Shown piece by piece: positions 31,056 through 39,975 of a stretch of 64,000 bases of DNA. The stretch spans positions 1,163,101-1,227,100 of the forward strand of contig NC_088654.1 of the NCBI RefSeq assembly GCF_964019385.1, read 5' to 3'. This DNA comes from Sycon ciliatum. Its lineage: Eukaryota; Porifera; Calcarea; Leucosolenida; Sycettidae. The notes under the pieces are model-generated. The model saw nothing but the letters and a program-made list of their open reading frames with translations. It made no database searches and was not told where the DNA came from. The stretch's first letter is position 1. Every line of letters begins with the position of its first letter. A program made the translations under genes and the position numbers.

Positions 31056-31865
31056 TTATTATTTGAAACTCGGATGTTGAGCCATAAATAAATGTAGAAG
31101 AGAAAAGGACATATGGATACGAGTTAAGAGTAACTCTCCATCACTGTAACATGATACTATATACAGTCAGAAAGTGCAATAACTAGGCACAAAACTGACA
31201 GAGTACTGAGACATTCGACGTCCTGACACCTAGCTTCAACACATCTCCGTAGCGCTAACCGACAGCCTTCCAATTTGGAAGGTTCAAGGTTATGGAAAGA
31301 CCAAAGAGGGGAAGGCAAGCGCAACGAAAACGAGCAAAAGCTACAGTCCCAACGGAACAAAGAATGTCGATTGTTACTGGACGATGACGAGAGGAGTACT
31401 GTAGGCGTTTGACTTTCATCTTGTACAATTCGTTTTCGCAAAGCTTCCCTTTCTTTACTTATCTTTGATATTTATGACCCACCCAAGTTGGGTGGTGTGC
31501 TGCTTTGCTGCTTCGAATTGTAGTTAGACCACTTTGTCAAATATCGTACTGGTCTCGTCATCGTCCAGTAACAATCGACATTCTTTGTTCCGTTGGGACT
31601 GTAGCTTTTGCTCGTTTTCGTTGCACTTGCCTTCCCCTCTTTGGTCTTTCCATAACCTTGAACCTTCCAAGTTCGAAGGCTGTCGGTTAGCGCTACGGAG
31701 ATGTGTTGAAGCTAGGTGTCAGGACGTCGAATGTCTCAGTACTCTGTCAGTTTTGTGCCTAGTTATTGCACTTTCTGACTGTATATAGTATCATGTTACA
31801 GTGATGGAGAGTTACTCTTAACTCGTATCCATATGTCCTTTTCTCTTCTACATTATTATTATTAT
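31056..31865. mobile_element. inverted dimer of module IV between (ATT)n tracts (unit B)
   Basis: Same layout as 12717-13520: minus arm 31056-31400, plus arm about 31520-31850. The tandem LTR-like copy with the intact hammerhead and the SINE-I inverted dimer of unit A are both missing here. Confidence 0.75.
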
Positions 31866-32890
31866 TCAAACAGTAGTTTGGAGGCGGTGGAAAAACCGTT
31901 TCGTAATCAATATTCGCATGCAACGACGCAAATCCACACAATTCAGTAGACACTTCCTTTCTATCAACGTTTTCTTTCCCTTCTCTTCAGGATAGTACAG
32001 GGAATGTTGGAAATTTGGAAAAACACATAACTATATAGAAAAAAATAGAGAAAAAGTCAACACTTCAACATAGGCGATAAAATGACGATCCAGCTCTGCA
32101 TAGGGTCTTGGTCGAGCGGAATCGGATCTTTGCGTGATAATACCGTACAAATCTGAGGGGAACCCGGGGAGTCGCGGGTACTCTTGGATCAAAAACAATG
32201 GTGCCCTGCGTCGAGACCGGCCTTGCACTGGTGTGGAGTGTACGCATGACATCAGAAGATCCGATTCCGCTCGACCAAGACCCTATGCAGAGCTGGATCG
32301 GCGTTGCACACTCTGGGGGGGGGGGGGGGGGTTATGTACTCTTGACCCAATGAATAGAGTAAGCTGCGCACTCAGTACAAACACCATTAGCAAAACTTGT
32401 TTTCATGTAAATATAGTAGTTTTTTGACAAGAAGGGAATGAAAACGTTCAATACTTTGAATTATGTCCTAATTGGCTGGTGGTGACTCTTGCGTAGATGC
32501 ATGCGTAGATAACAACTTTTTTTGTATTATTATTTTTATTACTTATTTTTAATTTTTACAAGAGGTCGGAGGCGGATAATACTTTAAAAACGAAGGTACG
32601 TTTTGGGTCGTAAGTATCCACGCAACACCCATCCATCCTCATTATTATTTTCCTTCGAGTTTTGTGTCGTGCTGAACTTGATAATTTTCCACCTTGGCAC
32701 GAGTGTTGTTATCTCATTTTCTTTACGCTATACAAGTTTTAGTCTTTCCAACTTGAGCCATTCCCTGTATAATCCTTGATGAGAAGGGACCGAAAACGTT
32801 CGGTTACTTTTGACAAGTGCTTTATTTTGACTGGATGTGTGTTGCGTGGATACTTGCGACCCAAAACTTACCTTCGTTTTTGAATTATTA
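31866..32890. other. no gene; Penelope-like flanks (unit B)
   Basis: Counterpart of 13521-14530, with a 17-G run at 32315-32331. Hammerhead-like motif near 32768-32806 (TTGATGA ... CGAAAACGTT, stem I with one mismatch). Confidence 0.4.
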
Positions 32891-32894
32891 TTAT

Positions 32895-33260
32895 TATTAT
32901 TATTGAAGTGTGTTGGTACAGTTAGGGCTGCGTCCCACCCGCCTGTGTGGATTCACAGGAAGTGTGAGCTACGAGGTCTGAAGAAAATGTTGAACAGTCT
33001 CTGCTCGGATGACGACTACACCATAGCTCAGTGGTTAGAGCATCGCTAGCTACAAGCAAGGGTCTCTGGTTCGAGTCCTGGTGGTAACAGTCAATTTTTT
33101 CTTCAGACTTTTCCCGTTTGTCTCTTTCCCTCAAACTAGTGAAGATGTTATGACTTGGGGCTCCGCGTGCTAGAGTGTACGTGAAGTGTGCGGGTACAGT
33201 GAGGGCTGTGTCCTACCCGCCTGTGTGGATTCACAGGAAGTGTGAGCTACGAAGTACCAG
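32895..33260 (+). mobile_element. SINE-II, plus orientation (unit B)
   Basis: tRNA-like core 33017-33088, with intact A and B boxes. Counterpart of 14540-14905. Confidence 0.7.
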
Positions 33261-33859
33261 CCTGCGATGTCGGATACCGCCAACCATGCATCGACCAGGC
33301 GCCAGGTGCAAACTGATGGTGGTGGTGGTGGTGAGAAGGAGAGCTCTGTGCCAGAACTTTGCAGCTTAGAGAGTGTGGCGTGGGTTTACCGCCATATTGC
33401 CAGGTGTTTTTTACCACCATATTTATCAGCTTGGCAAATCATTTCATCTAAATGTGGCCTGATATGAAAAAAGCCAAAATGTGTGATTCCATGAAAAGGA
33501 CATCACGATACCAGAAACAATTTGCTGGTTAACTCATGTTTATCTCGCTAAACTCCTGCTTGGGTCAGACAGTCAGAGAGTCAGAGAGTGGTCGAATAGC
33601 AGTCCAAATTGAAATCTTGATGAATGCGTAATCTTTGAAAGACAATTTAAAACAAAAAAAGAGTTTGTGGACACATTGTGCAGCATAAAAGTCAATCAGT
33701 CACCAAGACAAGATTTGAAGAGTTTTACTGGAGTCTCCGAAATAAGAATAATGCACGAAGAAAAAACCAAAATAGAATCAGCTTGAAGACCAATTCACGC
33801 CTCCATTGTTGTTTTCTCAGAAATTTCGAGTCCAAGTGTAGTTAAACCCTCATTCCATG
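33261..33859. other. no recognised gene (unit B)
   Basis: Counterpart of 14906-15527; a short open stretch (MSDTANHAS, Gly run) is not enough for a call. Confidence 0.35.
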
Positions 33860-33863
33860 TTAA

Positions 33864-34851
33864 CCCTTTACCGTTTTAGGTATTTGTACAGCATAAACCG
33901 ACCGTCATTGTTCATGCCGTAACTTTTTTATTTTTCACTTTTATTATGTACAAAATGGGGTGATTCTGAAAGTAAAAACCCTCAGGAATGCGATGCAACA
34001 ACTTTCAAGTCCAGAAAACGAACACAGATTTCACTATTTAGCACTAATAATTATTTGGATTTATTCCCGATCGGGCAAACTGTTGCAATTTGCAATAAAT
34101 CAGATCCTTGCACTGGAGTGGCTCCCTCAGGTAAGTGGATACCAGGTTCGTTCTCTGGGTGGAATGCAGGAGTGTTACCAGTCACAGCGGTGTCAGCATT
34201 GTCCCAAGTATTGCAAATATCGACTAGTGCAGGTTGCACCGCTGGCTGTACATAGTACCTGTGCACCACGACCTCTACCGTGACGACGGCCTATTCCACG
34301 GCCGAATCCTCTCTCTCTGCCACGTCCCCTTCCACCATTAGTGGCACTCATCTCAGCGACACTGTCGTCGTCTGTGACATCCATGTCACTCTCACTGGCG
34401 CTGCTTTCACTCGCCATGTCATCGTCGCGGTCGTCGTCAGAATAAATATTTTCAACAGGATTGTCTGGCTCCACAAACTCATCTTCGCTGGATGAGGCAG
34501 CGACAGAGTCGTCAGGAAGGGTCTCCAGAAGCGAAAGAGCTTGCTCTGCGTCCATGGCTTGCACAGCAGGGCAGACAGTCGTGAGGCCAGCTCAAGCAAA
34601 AGTCGAAATAATCTGCAGGCAATACCAAAAGTCGCAGGGTACGCACTTTTCCCAAAGCGCATTTTTCAAGTCGCGATTTTCGCGATTTTTTATATTGCAT
34701 CACACAAAAAATTTGTCGGCACCCTCTGCGCGTACATCTTGGCTACCAGTAGGGAAAATCCCAGCTCTCTGCGGTGAACCAGTCCAGCGCTGTGCGCATA
34801 GAAGTCATCGACCGCGAGCGGTCGAAATTTGTACGTACAAACGGTAAAGGG
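33864..34851 (-). mobile_element. piggyBac-superfamily element, 988 bp, truncated (unit B only)
   Basis: Ends CCCTTTACCGTTT and AAACGGTAAAGGG, flanked by TTAA (33860-33863 and 34852-34855). Unit A has a single TTAA at the same point. It carries the N-terminal part of a transposase-like ORF on the minus strand and little else, so it cannot move by itself. Confidence 0.88.
34193..34564 (-). pseudogene. piggyBac-like transposase N-terminus
   Basis: Acidic start (EQALSLLETLPDDS, SSEDEF, DDDRDDD) typical of piggyBac transposase N-termini, then an Arg/Gly-rich stretch (GRGRGRERGFGRG). The catalytic DDD domain is absent. The call rests largely on the element's ends and TTAA. Confidence 0.6.
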
Positions 34852-35264
34852 TTAACATTTTTTACTACGTTACCAGTTTATTGGGGTCTTTTTGCAATCC
34901 AGGAACGTTTTGGGTGGTATTCTTGCAAACTCTCCATTTTATATAACTATTGTGCTGTGTTACCTTCCCATAGACCAATGCTTTGACCAAACTGCATTTG
35001 TTGACAGCTCTGAAGTTTGCCGGGATAATTTGCAAGTTGCAAAATACCAGCCAAAACGATCCTGGGGTCCAAAAGGACCCCAATATACTGGGAGCATAGG
35101 AAAAAAGGCCACATGGAATGAGGGATAATGCCTGTAGGAGAACATTTTCTTGTAGGGCCTCATACGTCAGTGGATGTCATTCATGTGTTCGGTGAACATG
35201 GAGATAATTACCAAAACTAACCTCCAACCCAAATTAATTATGGATCTCGGTTATGCCGTTTTCA
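34852..35264. other. no gene (unit B)
   Basis: Counterpart of 15528-15939; hairpin GGGGTCC...GGACCCC retained. Confidence 0.35.
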
Positions 35265-35876
35265 TTATGCAGAGCTCACGGACTTGTCAGTTTGAGCACT
35301 CCGGCAAGGTATGTTCGGGCCTGGTTTAAGTAGGGCTCTAAATAGGGCTTTGCAAAATATATTTTTCATTGCTATCAGGTTCGGCCTCATTTTAGCTGTT
35401 CTGCTCTGATAAATCCACAAAGGACGAAACAGGTCTGGAACAGGTCTGTCCGCAGATTGAGTATTTTGCTCCTGCTCTTGTAGCAGTTGAGCACTCTGGC
35501 AAGGTACGTTCTGGCCTGGATTAAATAGGGCCTTGACAATTTTATTTTTCATTGCCATCAGTTTTGGCCTCATTTCCTTTGTGCTACGCTGATGAGTCCA
35601 CAACGGACGAAACAGGTCTTTCCGCAGATTGAGGATTTCGCTACTGCTCTTCTAGCAGTTGAGTACTCTTGTGTGGGGTAGCGCTTTTGGCGTTTGTGTT
35701 ATGCAGAGCTCACTGACTTGTCAGTTTAAGCACTATGACAGGGTACGTTTGGCCTGGTTTAATTAAAATAGGGTTTTGGATTTTTTCATTGTCATCATGT
35801 TTGGCCTTATTTCCTCTGTGCTGCGCTCATGAGTCCACAAAAGATGAAACAGGTCTGTCTGCAGGTTGAGTACTTA
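35265..35876 (+). repeat. hammerhead-bearing tandem repeat, three monomers (unit B)
   Basis: Cores at 35401-35455 (CTGATAA), 35576-35634 (CTGATGA, intact core) and 35821-35864 (CTCATGA). The core defects of monomers 1 and 3 are the same as in unit A, so they predate the duplication. Confidence 0.7.
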
Positions 35877-35881
35877 TCCAG

Positions 35882-36634
35882 CAGGCGCGTACGCAGGGGG
35901 GGTTTCCCGTTGCCCGGAAACCCCCCAAATGTTCAAAACGAGCAACGTTTTTGGGCATTTTTTGGTAGGGCGCATGATCGATCTGGCAAGAATAGCAAAA
36001 CTTCAAAAGATCATAACTCATTCAAATCTCGCTCAAATCCAACGATCCAAATATCCAGGTCGAATAGAAAACTCTCAGCTGTCGGTTGAAACAATTTGCG
36101 AAGCGCTGCGAGCAATGTATCGTGAGATAAATCATTCGTAAGTCGAGCCGCGATCTCGGCAATTTCAAAAGCGCACAGCGCGACTTGAGTATTGAGAATT
36201 TCGTCGCGCTAATTTGCTCAAATTTGCAGGGGCTTCACTTGTGATATTTTCAAGAGTACACAGCAAAAAAATCGAAACTCTGCGATCGAGAAAAACGAAA
36301 ACGTTGGAGCAGGACGCGTTTGGGCCTGTTTGGGGCATTTTTCGCACCGTCGCTGCACTCTACCGCTATAGCCTATAGCGCTGGATATGTACATGACTGT
36401 ACTGTGTCCTGGCTATCATGGTCGACCTCATTCTCTCCCGGGTACCTTTCCACTTCCAGGAAGCCCAAGACAATGAAGATTGAGTGAGTAGAATTGAAGG
36501 TATGATCCAAACAACACGAAAAAATGCATAATTTTTTGAAAATGTCCTAGGGCTCTTTAGAAAGGTAAAACTTAAAACTCATTGTTTGGATTCGCTTGGA
36601 AACCCCCCTAGAGGTGACCCTGCGTACGCGCCTG
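35882..36634. mobile_element. DNA transposon, non-autonomous, CAGGCGCGTACGCAGG ends (unit B only)
   Basis: Terminal inverted repeats CAGGCGCGTACGCAGG / CCTGCGTACGCGCCTG, then a ggggtttcc / ggaaaccccc sub-terminal pair. TCCAG lies on both sides (35877-35881, 36635-36639); unit A has the uninterrupted site (tctag). The ends look hAT-like, but the visible duplication is 5 bp, not 8, so the superfamily is open. No transposase. Confidence 0.75.
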
Positions 36635-36639
36635 TCCAG

Positions 36640-37155
36640 GGTATTGTGTTGTTGAGGAATACATGAAATTTCAAGGAGATGTGATGCAGCAAAGTAAAAA
36701 TATTTCAAAAATCATACCCCTGGGGACCCTTTGGACCCCACAACCCGGAATGACGGTTAACTTACAGTTGCTCAAGCTTTGGTAGGTTAGCAAATACATT
36801 TGTAGGAAGGCTTGTAAGTTGATTGAAGTTCAGGAATCTGCAAAGGGAGAGGAGAAAAGGGGACTAAACATATTTGTGAATATTTGGGTTCAGTGATGGC
36901 GGCTAACATACCAGGCGGTAAACCGTAATAGGAGGAATAGAACACAAGTCATGGACTGAAAACAATTGCATGAAAAAAAGAATGTTATAAAAAAAATTGG
37001 AACCCTACTCAAACGCAGCAAAATTCAATGAAGCGAGAACTGTAATAGAATAAGTATGCCATACACTCTCAGTAGTATGACAGAAAAGAAACATGCTAAG
37101 AGAAATGACATAATGTACTTGTACCTAACAATATCACACTCCAGCACACCACAGG
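36640..37155. other. no gene (B/C boundary)
   Basis: Counterpart of 16561-17087; AT-rich flank before the RT-type ORF. Confidence 0.35.
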
Positions 37156-38205
37156 ATGACGGGTCATTTGTTGGTGAGCCTGAAGCGGTTGCTGGTCTGG
37201 GTGAGGAAGAGGGTGGATAGTTGGTCGCGCGAATTGCGGAAGCTGTCTCGGTTTGCCAAGACGGAGCCACATGCTGCCTATGCAGCACTGACCTATGGTT
37301 TACGGTGTAGGTGGGTGTACCTTTTCCGCACTGTGCCCCTCCCGGGTGAGTGCGTCAAGAGCTTAGACAATATCATCGCTTTCGAGTTTTTCCCAGCACT
37401 GACGGGTCGTGGTGCCTTCACCGAGGAGGACTTACGCATGCTGAGACTGCCCACCCGGTTGGTTGGTCTGGAAATCCTGTCGTTCCAGAGGATGAGTCAG
37501 ACGGAACGTGGCGCGTCAGTGAAAATGACAGAGGCTCAGGTTGCTGAGCTAGTCAGCCAGAACAACACATCCTGGGAAAGACGCCGGACTGAATGCATAA
37601 GGGAGGCTGCTTTTAACGCAAAAAGATGCACCGGCAAGCAGCGAGCTGCATCAAGTGAAAATGACTTCAAACTGGTGGAGCAGGCTGCATCGCTTGATGG
37701 GGCTTGTCTACTTGGCCACCTGGCGTCCCGAGGGGTGTCCAGCTGGCTCAACTCACTGCCACTGCGGGACCATGATTACCACCTCTCGAAAGGAGATTTC
37801 CGTGATGCTTTTGCGCTGCGGTACGACTGGGCACTGGCGGATGTCCCGTTAACCTGCTCCTGTGGCCGTCCATTTAGTGCAGCCCATGCCATGAGCTGCC
37901 TGACTGGAGGATTCTCGACAATACGGCATATCGAAGTGCGAGACATCCTGGCTGATTTGCTGACTGAAGTGTGCGTGGATGTTGCTGTGGAGCCAGTGCT
38001 CGCGCCACTCTCTGGTGAGGTGTTTGTCGCCGCGTCTACGAATACAGCGGATGATGCCCGGGCAGACATTCGCGCGAGGGGGCTGTGGACCCGGGCCCAG
38101 AACGCCTACATGGACGTTCGAGTATTTCATCCTGATGCGCCTTCCTATGCTGCGTTTTGGCAGAGCACGAGCGCAGAAAGAAATCTGAGTTTGCTGAACG
38201 CATAA
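37156..38205 (+). CDS. RT-type retroelement, C-terminal ORF, 349 aa (unit C)
   Basis: Third copy, uninterrupted, with the same Cys/His and DVRV parts as 17088-18125 and the same terminal frame change. It agrees with unit A at several sites where B differs (for example EPVLAPL rather than DPALAPL), supporting an A-C relationship. No RT domain upstream. Confidence 0.7.
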   Translation: MTGHLLVSLKRLLVWVRKRVDSWSRELRKLSRFAKTEPHAAYAALTYGLRCRWVYLFRTVPLPGECVKSLDNIIAFEFFPALTGRGAFTEEDLRMLRLPTRLVGLEILSFQRMSQTERGASVKMTEAQVAELVSQNNTSWERRRTECIREAAFNAKRCTGKQRAASSENDFKLVEQAASLDGACLLGHLASRGVSSWLNSLPLRDHDYHLSKGDFRDAFALRYDWALADVPLTCSCGRPFSAAHAMSCLTGGFSTIRHIEVRDILADLLTEVCVDVAVEPVLAPLSGEVFVAASTNTADDARADIRARGLWTRAQNAYMDVRVFHPDAPSYAAFWQSTSAERNLSLLNA

Positions 38206-38235
38206 TCAATGTGGATCGTGGTACATTCACTCCTC

Positions 38236-38712
38236 TCACCGTCCAGGAGCGACACTGACTCACGCTGCTATCTGGTGTTCACAAAGTGTTTGTCGCGCTG
38301 GAAATGGAGCGTCTCTGCAAGTTTGTATCCCTGGTGATGTTTGTGCCTGGAGAGCACTATATAAGTGGTGCTCTTCAGGCACAATCTTCCTTAGCCTACT
38401 CAAGCTCAACTGATGAGGGGTGAATTCCCCGAAACACTGTGTATTGAGCAGGGAGTGGTGCTTTCTTGCAGGTTTGCCGAGTCGAAGGTTCGATGGACTT
38501 CTCGTGTGCTCTGGATGGCAGTCGTGAGTCAGTCAATTGTCAAGTAAAGTCGGCGGAATAGCGCGAGCTCCAGTGTGGGGAGCAAACCTTTCTTACAAAT
38601 AATATTATTATTATTTGTAAGAAAGGTTTGCTCCCCACACCGGAGGTCGCCGGGCTCGCCGGGCTCACCTTTCTTACAAATCATCGCCGAAGTCGCAACC
38701 ACTACTTCGTAA

Positions 38713-38754
<42 letters not shown>
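38236..38754 (+). mobile_element. hammerhead module (unit C)
   Basis: Complete copy with the TATATAA hairpin, the ribozyme, the small (ATT)n inverted repeat and a (TTA)n end of about 45 bp. Confidence 0.7.
38394..38456 (+). ncRNA. hammerhead ribozyme, family 1 (unit C)
   Basis: GCTCAA 38404-38409 with TTGAGC 38444-38449; core and stems identical to unit A. Predicted cleavage after A38443. Confidence 0.88.
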
Positions 38755-38757
<3 letters not shown>

Positions 38758-38905
38758 AAGGATCAGTCGGGGAAGTGAACTGCCTGAAAAGAGAAAAAAA
38801 CGCCAGACCCACCAGGACTGGTGGGTCTGGCGTTTTTTTCTCTTTTCAGGCAGTTCACTTCCCCGACTGATCCTTTGAATTTGAAGTTCTCCCAATCCTT
38901 TCCAA

Positions 38906-38938
<33 letters not shown>
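38755..38938. mobile_element. perfect SINE-I body palindrome between (ATT)n tracts (unit C)
   Basis: The SINE-I body runs into its own complement with almost no spacer (ccaccagga / ctggtgggt at about 38818), arms of about 60 bp. The tRNA-like heads are deleted from both copies, and the free ends enter (ATT)n. Confidence 0.8.
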
Positions 38939-38942
<4 letters not shown>

Positions 38943-39975
38943 GAGGGAAAGAGACAAACAGGAAAAGTCTGAAGAAAAAAATTGACTGTCACCACCAGGA
39001 CTCGAACTAGGGACCCTCGCTTGTAGCCAGCGATGCTCTAACCACAGAGCTATGGTGTAGTCGTCATCCCAGCGGAGGCAGTTCAACATTTTCTTCAGAC
39101 TTCGTAACTCACACTTCCTGTGAATCCGCACAGGCGGGTGGGACGCAGCCCTCACTGTAACCCACACACTTTACGTACAAACTAGCACCCGGGGAGCCCC
39201 AAGTCATAACATATTAAGGTGCCTGGGGCGGTACAACTTTTTTGGGAAAATTTGACTTCATTTTTGAGTTTATCGGCAAGGCAGAGATGAAATTTGAAGA
39301 TGTTTTCGGGTGAATCTCTGGAGAAGAGCCTTCTCTAGCCTACTATAGTTTTATTTTTACTTTTGGACTAAATTTGAAAACGTTTTATGAAAGGTTCGTG
39401 TTATTTTTTCACGGACCTTTCATAAAACTTTTTCAAATTTTGTCCAAAAGTAAAAATAAAACTATATGAGGCTAGAGAAGGCTCTTCTCCAGAGATTCAA
39501 CAGAAAACATTTTCAAATTTCATCTCCACCTTGCCGATAAACTCAAAAATGAAGTCTAAATGTGATCAAAATAATCCCTAAAAAGTTGTACCGCCCCAGC
39601 CACCTTAACTGGTTTGAGGAAAAGAGACAAACGGGAAAAGTCTGAAGAAAAAATTGACTGTCACCACCAGGACTTGAACAAGAGACCCTCGCTTGTAGCC
39701 AGCGATGCTCTAACCATTGAGCTATGGTGTAGTCGTCATCTCAGCAGAGGCCGTTCAACATTTTCTTCAGACTTCGTAACTCACACTTCCTGTGAATCCA
39801 CACAGGCGGGTGGGACGCAGCCCTCACTGTAACCCACACACTTCACGTACAAACTAGCACGCGGGGAGCCCCAAGTCATAAAATATTAACTGGTTTGAGG
39901 GAAAGAGACAAACGGAAAAAGTCTGAAGAAAAAATTGACTGTCACCACCAGGACTCGAACCAGGGACCCTTGCTA
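38939..39975 (-). mobile_element. SINE-II array with piggyBac-type MITE (unit C)
   Basis: tRNA-like cores 38988-39059 and 39660-39731, plus a truncated third copy. The 387-bp MITE is at 39218-39604 with TTAA on both sides. Same order as unit A (without A's extra 80-bp piece), unlike unit B. Confidence 0.78.
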
